26,434 nt of DNA from JAZDCJ01 sp036311985 (GTDB taxonomy: Bacteria; Actinomycetota; Actinomycetes; Actinomycetales; Micrococcaceae): the NCBI RefSeq assembly GCF_036311985.1, contig NZ_JAZDCJ010000066.1; one strand, 5' to 3'. Under the pieces are notes generated by a model. It was given only the letters and a program-made list of their open reading frames with translations. It did not search any database and was not told where the DNA came from. A program made the translations under genes and the position numbers. This document shows, in pieces, positions 14,394-22,341 of the stretch. Each line of letters starts with the position of its first letter. Within the stretch, counting starts at the first letter, position 1.

Positions 14394-15538
14394 ACCGCGT
14401 CCACCCCCTCCGCCGCGTCCTCGTCCCCGGCCAGGCCGAAGGTGTACTCCGGGTCCCACACGAGCCGGACCTTGTCGCCCGGCGCGGCGGGCTTCTGCCC
14501 GAGGTTCTGGGAGAACGTCCCGACGAGGCCCACGCCGGGCGCGTCGACGAGGTACTCGGTGCTGATGCCCGTGAAGGAGGCGTCGACGACGTCGCCGAGC
14601 AGCTGGTTCACGCCGTCGGGGACGGGATCGGAGGCCTCGAGGATGCGCATCTTCTCCGGCCGCACCCCGGCGACGACGCGGCCCGAATGCGTCGTGGCCC
14701 GGTCCTTCGGGACCAGGACGCGCACTCCGGCCACGTCGACGCCGATCATGCCCCCCAGGTCTTCCTGGACACTGCCCTGCATCAGGTTGGACTTCCCGAG
14801 GAAGTTCGCGACGAAGGCCGTCTTCGGCAGCTCGTAGAGCTCGCGCGGCGGCCCGAGCTGCTCGACGCGTCCCTTGTTCATCACCGCGACCGTGTCGGCC
14901 ATGGTCATGGCCTCCTCCTGGTCGTGGGTGACGTGGATGAACGTCAGCCCGACGTCCGTCTGGATCGCCTTGAGCTCGACCTGCATCTGGCGGCGCAGCT
15001 TCATGTCGAGGGCGCCGAGCGGCTCGTCGAGCAGGAGCACGGCCGGCCGGTTCACGAGGGCCCGGGCGAGCGCGACGCGCTGCTGCTGCCCTCCCGAGAG
15101 CTGGAACGGACGCCGGGCGCCGAGGTGGCCGAGCTCCACCATGTCCAGGGCCGCCTTGGCCTTCTCCTGCGTGCCGGAGACGCGGCGGCGGCGCAGCCCG
15201 AACGCGACGTTGTCCAGGACGCTCATGTGCGGGAAGAGCGCGTAGGACTGGAAGACGGTGTTGACCTGGCGCTGATGCGGGGCGAGGCGCGTGACGTCCT
15301 CGCCGCCGATGGAGATGGTGCCAGACGTCGGCTGTTCGAGGCCGGCGATCATCCGCAGCGTCGTCGTCTTGCCGCAGCCGGAGGGACCGAGCAGCGCGAA
15401 GAACGATCCGGCCGGGATCGTCAGGGAGACGTCGTCGACCGCCGTGAAGTCGGTGAAGCGCTTGACCACCGAGTCCAGGACCAGGTCCCGGCCCGACGTC
15501 GCCGTCCCCCGGGGGCGCTCCGAGGCCTCCTGCGCCAT
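14390..15538 (-). CDS. potA: polyamine-type ABC transporter ATP-binding protein (PotA-like)
   Basis: A 382-residue ATPase with all key motifs: Walker A GPSGCGKT (51-58), Q-loop VFQSYALFPHM (about 95-105), signature LSGGQQQR (147-154), Walker B VLLLDEP (167-173) and switch histidine H205 (VTHDQEEA). The C-terminal third (about 250-375) is a TOBE-type regulatory domain, as in PotA and related importers. It powers import through PotB/PotC. It begins 3 bases after the potD stop and overlaps potB by 4 bases. Confidence 0.93.
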   Translation of the reverse strand: MAQEASERPRGTATSGRDLVLDSVVKRFTDFTAVDDVSLTIPAGSFFALLGPSGCGKTTTLRMIAGLEQPTSGTISIGGEDVTRLAPHQRQVNTVFQSYALFPHMSVLDNVAFGLRRRRVSGTQEKAKAALDMVELGHLGARRPFQLSGGQQQRVALARALVNRPAVLLLDEPLGALDMKLRRQMQVELKAIQTDVGLTFIHVTHDQEEAMTMADTVAVMNKGRVEQLGPPRELYELPKTAFVANFLGKSNLMQGSVQEDLGGMIGVDVAGVRVLVPKDRATTHSGRVVAGVRPEKMRILEASDPVPDGVNQLLGDVVDASFTGISTEYLVDAPGVGLVGTFSQNLGQKPAAPGDKVRLVWDPEYTFGLAGDEDAAEGVDAV

Positions 15539-15541
15539 GGC

Positions 15542-16765
15542 CTAGACCCCGATGGCGGACTGGAAGCGGGAGCCGAAGTCGGATTCCTCCTCCGGGGAGA
15601 GGGAGCGGAAGACGTGGGCCTGGGCGAGGTCCTCCTCGGTGGGGAAGATCAGCGGGTTGTCCACGAGCTCCGGGTCGATCTGCTCCATGGCCTCGCGCGC
15701 GCCCTCGACGGGCGAGATGAAGTTGACGTAGGCGGCCACGATCGCGGCGATCTCGGGCTCGTAGTAGAAATCCATGAGCTTCTCCGCGTTGGTCTTGCGC
15801 GGCGAGGCGATGGGGACGAGCATGTTGTCGCTCCAGAGCGTGCAGCCTGCCTCGGGGATCGCGAACTCCCAGCGGTCGTCGTTCTCGAAGTTCAGCTGCG
15901 TGATGTCGCCGGACCAGCCGATCACGGCGAGCGCGTCACCGGAGACGAGATCCTCCTTGTAGGAGTTGCCGCGGACCTGCCGGATCTGGCCCGAGGCGAT
16001 CTGCTCCTCGAGGACCTCCAGGCCGGCGTCGAACTCGTCGCCGCCCCAGTCGCCGGAGATGTCCACGCCGTTGTCCAGCATGATCAGGCCCATCGTGTCG
16101 CGCATCTCGTCGAGGACCTCGACGCGGCCGCGCAGCTCGGGCTTCCAGAGGTCGGACACGGTGCGCAGCCCGCCCGGGACGGCCTCCTTGTTCCAGGCGA
16201 TGCCGGCGTAGCCGGACTGCCAGGTCAGGGACCTGTTGCGTCCCGGATCGAAGTCGACCTCGCGCAGGGCCGGCAGGAGGTTGGAGATGTTCGGGATGTT
16301 CGCGTGGTCGAGCTCCTGCACGTAGCCCTGGCGGATCACGCGGGCCGCCATCCAGTCCGTGAGCGTGATGATGTCCTGCCCGATGTCCTGCCCAGCCGAG
16401 AGCTGGCTCTGCACCTTGCCGTAGTAGGTGTCGTTGCCGTCGATGTCCTCCGAGTAGTTGACCCGGATGCCGGTCTCCTCGAAGAAGGTCTCGAGGCTCG
16501 GGTAGGTGCGGGTCGAGTCGTCGTAGTCGAGGTAGAGCGTCCAGTTCGCCCAGTTCACCGTCGGGTCGTCGGCGGAGATGTCCGCGACGGCGGACGGGGC
16601 GGCGGAGGTCTGCTGCGTGCCTCCGCGGGTTCCGCACGCGGCGAGCGCGCCGGCCAGCCCGAGTCCGCCGGCCCCATAGAGGAACCTCCGGCGGGTCAGC
16701 TGCGCGCGGATCAGGGACCGGACGGCGGGGTCGTTGAGGAGTTCGTGCCGGGGTCGTCTCGTCAT
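15542..16765 (-). CDS. potD: polyamine-type ABC transporter solute-binding lipoprotein (PotD-like)
   Basis: A 407-residue substrate-binding protein. The N-terminus carries a twin-arginine motif TRRRFLYG (residues 24-31) and a lipobox LAAC with C44, so export by Tat followed by lipidation is likely. The mature part is a PotD/PotF-type periplasmic-binding domain: NWANWTLYLDYD, a YYGKVQSQLSAGQDIGQDIITLTDW segment and GWSGDITQLNFEN. Spermidine or putrescine is the likely ligand class, but the specificity cannot be read here. The ATG at 16763-16765 is preferred by similarity to relatives; the in-frame ATG at 16801 lies 12 codons upstream, and neither has a clear Shine-Dalgarno. It is the first gene of the potDABC-marR operon, divergent from an Lrp-type regulator. 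Confidence 0.9.
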   Translation of the reverse strand: MTRRPRHELLNDPAVRSLIRAQLTRRRFLYGAGGLGLAGALAACGTRGGTQQTSAAPSAVADISADDPTVNWANWTLYLDYDDSTRTYPSLETFFEETGIRVNYSEDIDGNDTYYGKVQSQLSAGQDIGQDIITLTDWMAARVIRQGYVQELDHANIPNISNLLPALREVDFDPGRNRSLTWQSGYAGIAWNKEAVPGGLRTVSDLWKPELRGRVEVLDEMRDTMGLIMLDNGVDISGDWGGDEFDAGLEVLEEQIASGQIRQVRGNSYKEDLVSGDALAVIGWSGDITQLNFENDDRWEFAIPEAGCTLWSDNMLVPIASPRKTNAEKLMDFYYEPEIAAIVAAYVNFISPVEGAREAMEQIDPELVDNPLIFPTEEDLAQAHVFRSLSPEEESDFGSRFQSAIGV

Positions 16766-16809
16766 GCTTGGATGATGGCAGCCGTCCGCGGCCGAGTCCA
16801 TAGGCCGCG

Positions 16810-16828
16810 TTGTAAATTTTTGATTTCA
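16810..16828. promoter_or_regulatory. AT-rich imperfect dyad upstream of potD
   Basis: TTGTAAATTTTTGATTTCA, with half-sites TGTAAAT and ATTTCA, is the only strongly AT-rich patch of this divergent promoter region. It would suit an Lrp/AsnC-type binding site or the potD promoter itself (minus-strand -10-like TACAAC just downstream). Confidence 0.35.
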
Positions 16829-16839
16829 GCACGAATTCC

Positions 16840-16864
16840 GTTGCGGACTGCTCCCTTTCGCAAC
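16840..16864. promoter_or_regulatory. perfect dyad GTTGCG-N13-CGCAAC between potD and the Lrp gene
   Basis: GTTGCG (16840-16845) and CGCAAC (16859-16864) are exact inverted repeats 19 bases centre to centre, midway between the divergent potD and lrp-type genes. This is a good operator candidate for the Lrp-type or MarR-type regulator encoded on either side. A -10-like TACCCT for the regulator gene lies at 16879-16884. Confidence 0.5.
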
Positions 16865-16941
16865 CGATTCTTTGGGGATACCCTCATGCTGAGACGGGTC
16901 GACCGCCCCGTCCGCCGGCGAGCTCCAGGAGGTCCAGGCCA

Positions 16942-17421
16942 GTGGCCCCATCATCCGCCACCCCCAACGGGAACGGCTTCGCCATGGACGCGACGTCCAA
17001 GGCGATCATCGAGCAGCTGCAGGAGGACGGCCGGCGTTCCTACCCGGCCATCGGGCGCGCCGTGGGCCTGAGCGAGGCCGCGGTGCGCCAGCGCGTGCAG
17101 AAGCTCATCGACGCGAAGGTCATGCAGGTCGTGGCCGTGACCGACCCCCTGCAGCTCGGCTTCACGCGCCAGGCGATGATCGGCATCAAGTCCGACGGCG
17201 ACATGGTCGCCACCGCGGACCGCGTCGCGGAACTGGCCGCCGTCGACTACTGCCTCGTCGTCGCCGGCTCCGTGGACATCCTCGCGGAGGTCGTCTGCGA
17301 GGACGACGACGACCTCCTGTCCACCATCAACGAGATCCGCGGCATCGACGGCGTCCGCGAGACCGAGACCTTCCTCTACCTCTCCCTCCGCAAGCAGGAA
17401 TACGACTGGGGCACACGATGA
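16942..17421 (+). CDS. Lrp/AsnC-family transcriptional regulator
   Basis: A 159-residue regulator. An N-terminal helix-turn-helix (about residues 15-65: IIEQLQEDGRRSYPAIGRAVGLSEAAVRQRVQKLI) is followed by the ligand-binding RAM/AsnC domain (about 70-150). It starts at GTG 16942-16944, with AGGAGG nine bases upstream; the ATG at 16984 is an internal alternative. The stop overlaps the aminotransferase start (ATGA, 4 bases), so the two are translationally coupled. It is divergent from potD. The context implies sensing of an amine or amino acid and control of this uptake/catabolism divergon, in the way other Lrp-type genes sit beside the enzymes they regulate. Confidence 0.92.
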   Translation: MAPSSATPNGNGFAMDATSKAIIEQLQEDGRRSYPAIGRAVGLSEAAVRQRVQKLIDAKVMQVVAVTDPLQLGFTRQAMIGIKSDGDMVATADRVAELAAVDYCLVVAGSVDILAEVVCEDDDDLLSTINEIRGIDGVRETETFLYLSLRKQEYDWGTR

Positions 17422-18812
17422 ACACCCTTCCCGGCACCACCCCCCGCGGCACCGACCGCCAGCAGGCTGCCCGCGACCACCTCTGGATGCACATGGCGCG
17501 GCACGCGCCGCTCGTGAACGGGGGCACGGTCCCCGTGATCACGCGCGGCGAGGGCCACATGATCTACGACGACCACGGCAAGGGCTACATCGACGGGCTC
17601 TCCGGCCTGTTCGTGGTCCAGGCGGGCCACGGCCGCGCCGAGCTGGCCGAGACGGCCGCGCGGCAGGCCGAGAAGCTCGCGTTCATGCCGCTGTGGTCCT
17701 ACGGCCACGAGCCCGCGATCGACCTCGCCGAGCGGCTCGCCTCCTACACGCCCGGCGACCTGAACCGCGTCTTCTTCACGACGGGCGGCGGCGAGGCCGT
17801 CGAGTCCGCGTGGAAGCTCGCGAAGCAGTTCTTCAAGCTCACGGGCAAGCCGGGCAAGACGAAGGTCATCTCGCGTGCCGTGGCCTACCACGGCACGCCG
17901 CAGGGTGCCCTCTCGATCACCTCGATCCCCGGCATGAAGACGCCGTTCGAGCCGCTCGTGCCGGGCAGCTTCCGGGTGCCGAACACCAACTTCTACCGGG
18001 CTCCCGAGCAGTTCGGGGACAACGAGAAGGACTTCGGCCTGTGGGCGGCGGACCGGATCGCCGAGGCGATCGAGTTCGAGGGCCCCGACTCCGTCGCGGC
18101 CGTCTTCCTCGAGCCCGTGCAGAACTCGGGCGGCTGCTTTCCGCCGCCTCCCGGCTACTTCCAGCGCGTGCGGGAGATCTGCGACGAATACGACGTCCTG
18201 CTCGTCTCGGACGAGGTCATCTGCGCATTCGGCCGGATCGGCTCGATGTTCGCGTGCCAGGACTTCGGCTACACGCCCGACATCATCACGTGCGCCAAGG
18301 GCATGACGAGCGGCTACTCACCCATCGGGGCGATGATCGCCTCCGACCGCCTGTTCGAGCCGTTCACGCACGGCGACACGACGTTCTACCACGGCTACAC
18401 CTTCGGCGGGCACCCCGTCTCGGCGGCCGTGGCCATGGCGAACCTGGACCTCTTCGAGCGGGAAGGGCTGAACCAGAACGTCAAGGACAACGCCCCGGCC
18501 TTCCGCGCGACGCTCGAGAGGCTCCTGGACCTGCCGATCGTCGGCGACGTGCGCGGCGAGGGCTACTTCTACGGGATCGAGCTCGTCAAGGACAAGGCCA
18601 CCAAGGAGACCTTCACGGACGAGGAGTCGGAGCACCTGCTCCGCGGATTCCTCTCCACGGCCCTCTTCGAGGCCGGGTTGTACTGCCGGGCGGACGACCG
18701 CGGCGACCCCGTGGTGCAGCTCGCGCCACCGCTGACGATCGGCCAGGCGGAGTTCGACGAGATCGAGTCCATCCTGCGCTCCGTCCTCGTGGAGGGCCTG
18801 AACCACCTCTGA
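17418..18812 (+). CDS. class III PLP-dependent aminotransferase (putrescine/omega-amino acid-pyruvate type)
   Basis: A 464-residue aminotransferase. The PLP lysine is K294 (ITCAKGMTSGY) and the ring-nitrogen aspartate is D265 (LLVSDEVICAFGRIG). The TTGGGEAVESAWKLAK segment and the YHGTPQGALS segment hold the phosphate and cofactor ring. Length and motifs fit the omega-amino acid-pyruvate group that includes putrescine-pyruvate aminotransferase SpuC, which converts putrescine to 4-aminobutanal with pyruvate as acceptor. The exact amine is inferred from the neighbouring polyamine transporter. No aldehyde dehydrogenase for the next step is present in the window. It is co-transcribed with the Lrp-type gene and followed by a short GC hairpin and a new promoter. 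Confidence 0.9.
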   Translation: MNTLPGTTPRGTDRQQAARDHLWMHMARHAPLVNGGTVPVITRGEGHMIYDDHGKGYIDGLSGLFVVQAGHGRAELAETAARQAEKLAFMPLWSYGHEPAIDLAERLASYTPGDLNRVFFTTGGGEAVESAWKLAKQFFKLTGKPGKTKVISRAVAYHGTPQGALSITSIPGMKTPFEPLVPGSFRVPNTNFYRAPEQFGDNEKDFGLWAADRIAEAIEFEGPDSVAAVFLEPVQNSGGCFPPPPGYFQRVREICDEYDVLLVSDEVICAFGRIGSMFACQDFGYTPDIITCAKGMTSGYSPIGAMIASDRLFEPFTHGDTTFYHGYTFGGHPVSAAVAMANLDLFEREGLNQNVKDNAPAFRATLERLLDLPIVGDVRGEGYFYGIELVKDKATKETFTDEESEHLLRGFLSTALFEAGLYCRADDRGDPVVQLAPPLTIGQAEFDEIESILRSVLVEGLNHL

Positions 18813-18820
18813 ACCGCCCC

Positions 18821-18849
18821 TACCGCGGCCCGGGGGCCCGGGCTACGCT
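18821..18849 (+). promoter_or_regulatory. candidate promoter of the acyl-CoA dehydrogenase operon
   Basis: CCCCTACCGC (upstream hexamer TACCGC at 18821-18826), 17 bases, TACGCT (18844-18849), followed by GGGCGGAC. The same blocks with the same spacing occur upstream of the Vms1-like gene at 23538-23566 on the minus strand. Confidence 0.45.
18828..18843 (+). terminator. short GC hairpin after the aminotransferase gene
   Basis: GCCCGG, loop gggc, CCGGGC. It ends directly against the candidate -10 of the next gene, so termination and initiation signals are packed together. The stem is only 6 bp and has no T-run. Confidence 0.35.
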
Positions 18850-18910
18850 GGGCGGACAGCCCCGGGAGGCCGGCTGGTCCCCGGGGACCGGCCGGACAAG
18901 GGGGTCCACC

Positions 18911-20863
18911 ATGAGCACGACGCCGCAGGGCGCCACCATCGACGAACGTCAGGCCCGCGCCGTGGCCGAGGCCGCGCGGGAGTCGGGCTGGTCACGTCCC
19001 AGCTTCGCCAAGGGCCTGTTCCTGGGCTCCTTCGACTTCTCGCTCGTCCACCCCCACCCCGCGCCGCCGCCCGGGGACGCCGCGCGGGGAGCCGCCTTCC
19101 TTCTGAGGCTGAGGTCCGCGCTCGAGGAGTTCGACGCCGGGCTCATCGAACGCGAGGCGCGCGTCCCCGACGCCTACATCGACACCCTGCGGGGACTCGG
19201 CGTGTTCGGGATGAAGGTCCCTCCCGAGTACGGCGGGCTCGGGCTCACGCTCGCCGACTACGGCCGCGCGCTCATGCTCATCGGCTCGATCAGCCCCGCG
19301 ATGGGGGCGCTGGTCTCGGCCCACCAGTCCATCGGCGTCCCGGAGCCCGTGAAGATGTTCGGCACCGAGGAGCAGAAGCGCGCGTTCCTGCCGCGCTGCG
19401 CCGCGGGGGCCGTCACCGCGTTCCTGCTGACGGAGAACGACGTCGGATCCGACCCCGCGCGGCTCGGCACCACCGCGGCGCCGACCCCGGACGGGGACGC
19501 GTACGTGCTCGACGGGGCGAAGCTCTGGACCACCAACGGGACGGTCGCCGAGCTCGTCGTCGTCATGGCCCGCGTCGACCCCTACCGCGCCGCGGACGGC
19601 ACGGAGCGCCGCGGCGGGATCACGGCGTTCGTCGTCGAGGCGGACAGCCCCGGCATCACGGTCGAGAACCGCAACGCGTTCATGGGGTTGCGCGGCATCG
19701 AGAACGGCGTGACGCGCTTCCGCGGCGTCCGGGTCCCGGCCGCGAACCGGCTCGGCGCGGAGGGGCAGGGGCTCAAGATCGCCCTGAGCACCCTGAACAC
19801 CGGCCGGCTCTCGATCCCGGCCCTGTGCGCGGGCGCCGGGAAGTGGAGCCTGAAGATCGCCCGCGAGTGGTCGGGCGAACGCGTGCAGTGGGGCCGTCCG
19901 GTGGGCCGGCACGAGGCGGTGGGCCGCCAGCTCGCCGACCTCGCCGCGACGACGTTCGCCCTCGAGTCCGTGTTCGAGCTCTCGGCCGCGCTCGCCGACG
20001 CGGGCATGAAGGACGTGAGGATCGAGGCGGCCATCGCCAAGCTCTATTCCTCGGAGGCCGCGTGCCGGCTCGCCGACGAGCTCGTCCAGATCCGCGGCGG
20101 CCGCGGCTACGAGACCGCCGACTCGCAGCGGGCCCGCGGCGAGCGCGCCGTTCCCGCAGAGCAGCTGCTGCGCGACCTGCGGATCAACCGGATCTTCGAG
20201 GGATCCACGGAGATCATGCACTTGCTGATCGCCCGGGAGGCCGTCGACGCGCACCTCAAGGTCGCGGGCAAGCTCGCCGAGGCGGACGCGGCCCTCGGCG
20301 AGAAGGCGCGCGCCGCCGCCGGGGCCTCGCGGTTCTACGCCCGGTGGCTCCCGGGCCTCGCGGCGGGACCGGGGCTCGTGCCGACGTCGTACCGGGAGCA
20401 CGGCCGGCTCGCGCGGCACGTGCGCTTCGCCGAGCGCGCCTCGCGCCGGCTCGCCCGCCACACCTTTGCCGGGATGGCCCGCTGGCAGGCCGGCCTCGAG
20501 GGGCGGCAGGCCTTCCTGGGCCGCATCGTGGACATCGGCGCGGAACTGTTCGCGATGTCGGCGTGCGTGAGCCGCGCCGCGCTGATCGCCCGCTCCGATC
20601 CGGCCCGCGCCCGCGCCGCCGCCGAGCTCGCCGACGCCGCCTGCCGGCAGGCCCGGCACCGCGTCGGGGAACTGTTCCGCGCCCTCTGGTCCAACACGGA
20701 CGACGCCGACCGCCGGCTCGCGCGGAAGGTCCTCGCCGGGGACTACGCCTGGCTCGAGGACGGCGTGATCGACCCCTCCGAGGGCACCGGACCGTGGATC
20801 GCGCCCTGGTCCGGGGACGACGACGAGCGCCCCGACGTGCGCCGGCCCTACGGCGGGGGCTGA
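18911..20863 (+). CDS. long-form acyl-CoA dehydrogenase (VLCAD/ACAD9-like)
   Basis: A 650-residue flavoenzyme. Residues about 60-450 are a full acyl-CoA dehydrogenase domain: the FAD/substrate segment AFLLTENDVGSDP, LDGAKLWTTNG, NRNAFMGLRGIENGVTRF, and the catalytic-base motif IFEGSTEI with E430. A C-terminal extension of about 200 residues, helical and Arg/Ala-rich, matches the membrane-associating extension of VLCAD/ACAD9-type enzymes and makes it much longer than ordinary 380-residue dehydrogenases. It oxidises an acyl-CoA to the 2-enoyl-CoA; chain length is not readable. No other beta-oxidation gene and no electron-transfer flavoprotein gene is nearby. The gene instead ends 2 bases before an amine-type FAD oxidoreductase. 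The ATG at 18911 follows an AAGGGGG element. Confidence 0.9.
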   Translation: MSTTPQGATIDERQARAVAEAARESGWSRPSFAKGLFLGSFDFSLVHPHPAPPPGDAARGAAFLLRLRSALEEFDAGLIEREARVPDAYIDTLRGLGVFGMKVPPEYGGLGLTLADYGRALMLIGSISPAMGALVSAHQSIGVPEPVKMFGTEEQKRAFLPRCAAGAVTAFLLTENDVGSDPARLGTTAAPTPDGDAYVLDGAKLWTTNGTVAELVVVMARVDPYRAADGTERRGGITAFVVEADSPGITVENRNAFMGLRGIENGVTRFRGVRVPAANRLGAEGQGLKIALSTLNTGRLSIPALCAGAGKWSLKIAREWSGERVQWGRPVGRHEAVGRQLADLAATTFALESVFELSAALADAGMKDVRIEAAIAKLYSSEAACRLADELVQIRGGRGYETADSQRARGERAVPAEQLLRDLRINRIFEGSTEIMHLLIAREAVDAHLKVAGKLAEADAALGEKARAAAGASRFYARWLPGLAAGPGLVPTSYREHGRLARHVRFAERASRRLARHTFAGMARWQAGLEGRQAFLGRIVDIGAELFAMSACVSRAALIARSDPARARAAAELADAACRQARHRVGELFRALWSNTDDADRRLARKVLAGDYAWLEDGVIDPSEGTGPWIAPWSGDDDERPDVRRPYGGG

Positions 20864-20865
20864 GC

Positions 20866-22320
20866 ATGGGGATGCCCACGGCGTTCGACCGCGCCGAGGC
20901 CCGGATCCCGGCAGCCGCCGTCGACGCCGCGCTCGCCGGTGCCGCGACGCGCCCCTACTGGCTGGACTCCCCCGCGCGCCCGGCCGCGAGCGCACCGCTG
21001 TCCGGCCGGCACACCGCGGACCTCGCCGTTCTCGGCGCCGGCTACACGGGGCTCTGGACCGCCCTGCTGGCGAAGCGCGCCGACCCCGCCCGGCGCGTCG
21101 TGGTGCTCGAGGGCGGGCGGATCGGATGGGCGGCGTCGGGACGCAACGGGGGCTTCTGCGAGGACAGCCTCACGCACGGCGACGCGAACGGCCAGCGCCA
21201 CCTGCCCCGGGAGAACGGGCGGCTGATCGAGCTCGGGCGGGAGAACCTCGCCGCGCTCCTCGCGGACCTGGACCGCCACGGGATCGACGCCGACGTGGCC
21301 CGCTCGGGATCGATCACGGCCGCGACCGAGGAGCACCAGGTGGCGTGGCTGCGCGAGGAGGCGGACGGGGGCGCGGGGTCCGGCCCCCTGTTCCTGGACC
21401 GCGCCGCGATGCTGGAGCGCATCGGTTCCCCGCTCCTGCTCGCCGGGCTGCGCGAGGAGGGCCGGACCGTGCTCGTCCACCCCGCGAAGCTCGCCTGGGG
21501 ACTCGCCCGGTCGTGCGCCGAGGCCGGGGTCGAGATCATCGAGCAGTCCCCCGTGAGGTCCCTCGAGCGCGGCGGGCGCGGCCCCGGCGTCGTCCTGCGC
21601 ACCGACGCCGGACGCGTCGCCGCGGACCAGGTGGCGCTCGCCGGCAACGCGTTCCCGCCGCTCCTGCGCCGGCTCCGCCTCCACACCGTGCCGGTCTACG
21701 ACTACGTGCTCATGACGGAACCGCTCGACGCGGCGCAGTGGTCCTCGATCGGCTGGGACGGCGGGGAGGGCCTGGCCGACGCGGGGAACCGCTTCCACTA
21801 CCTGCGGCCCGTGCGCGATGCGGACGGAGGGCGCCGGATCCTCATCGGCGGCTACGACGCGATCTACCGCTACGGGCGCTCGCTCGACCCCGCGCACCTG
21901 CAGCATCCGGCCTCGTTCCGCCGCCTCGCGGCCCACTTCCTGGCGTTCTTCCCGCAGCTCGAGGGCGTGCGGTTCAGCCACCAGTGGGGCGGGGCGATCG
22001 ACACGTGCAGCCGCTTCTTCCCGTTCTTCGAGACGGCCCACGGCGGGCGAACGGCCTACGCCGCCGGGTTCACGGGCCTCGGCGTCGGGGCGAGCCGCTT
22101 CGCCGCCCGCGTCATGCTCGACCTGCTCGGGGGCGCCCCGACCGAGCTGACCGGGCTCGAACTGGTCCGCCGCAAGCCGCTGCCGTTCCCGCCCGAACCC
22201 GGCGCCTGGCTCGGCGTCCAGGCGATGACGGCGGCCCTGGTCGCCTCCGACCGCAACGGCGGCCGGAGGGGACCGTTCCTGCAGGCGATGGACGCGATCG
22301 GGATGGGCTTCGATTCCTAG
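20866..22320 (+). CDS. DAO-family FAD-dependent oxidoreductase (gamma-glutamylputrescine oxidase-like)
   Basis: A 484-residue D-amino-acid-oxidase-fold protein. The Rossmann dinucleotide motif is VLGAGYTGLWTALLAKR (about residues 54-70), followed by VVLEGGRIGWAASGRNGGFCEDS, a hallmark of the PuuB/OrdL group. GFTGLGVGASRFAARVMLDLL near the C-terminus closes the FAD site. PuuB oxidises gamma-glutamylputrescine to an aldehyde, releasing ammonia and hydrogen peroxide. Here no gamma-glutamylputrescine synthetase (PuuA) is visible, so another secondary or primary amine may be the substrate. It starts at ATG 20866, 2 bases after the acyl-CoA dehydrogenase stop; an ATG two codons later (20872) is an alternative. 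It is convergent with the Vms1-like gene. Confidence 0.88.
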   Translation: MGMPTAFDRAEARIPAAAVDAALAGAATRPYWLDSPARPAASAPLSGRHTADLAVLGAGYTGLWTALLAKRADPARRVVVLEGGRIGWAASGRNGGFCEDSLTHGDANGQRHLPRENGRLIELGRENLAALLADLDRHGIDADVARSGSITAATEEHQVAWLREEADGGAGSGPLFLDRAAMLERIGSPLLLAGLREEGRTVLVHPAKLAWGLARSCAEAGVEIIEQSPVRSLERGGRGPGVVLRTDAGRVAADQVALAGNAFPPLLRRLRLHTVPVYDYVLMTEPLDAAQWSSIGWDGGEGLADAGNRFHYLRPVRDADGGRRILIGGYDAIYRYGRSLDPAHLQHPASFRRLAAHFLAFFPQLEGVRFSHQWGGAIDTCSRFFPFFETAHGGRTAYAAGFTGLGVGASRFAARVMLDLLGGAPTELTGLELVRRKPLPFPPEPGAWLGVQAMTAALVASDRNGGRRGPFLQAMDAIGMGFDS

Positions 22321-22325
22321 GAATC

Positions 22326-22341
22326 CCCGGCCGCCGCCGGG
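22326..22341. terminator. hairpin between convergent oxidoreductase and Vms1-like genes
   Basis: CCCGGC, loop cgcc, GCCGGG, placed in the 21-base gap between the two stop codons. It could terminate both strands; the stem is short. Confidence 0.45.

Noticed and set aside
14394..14459. Longer potB start with a Gly/Arg-rich N-terminus
   Set aside because: It lies entirely within potA; the ATG at 14391-14393 in an ATGA overlap with the potA stop is the natural start.
17693..18910. Upstream extension of the acyl-CoA dehydrogenase frame into the aminotransferase gene
   Set aside because: The extension is Arg/Gly-rich and out of frame with the real aminotransferase; the ATG at 18911 has a ribosome-binding-like element and a promoter upstream.
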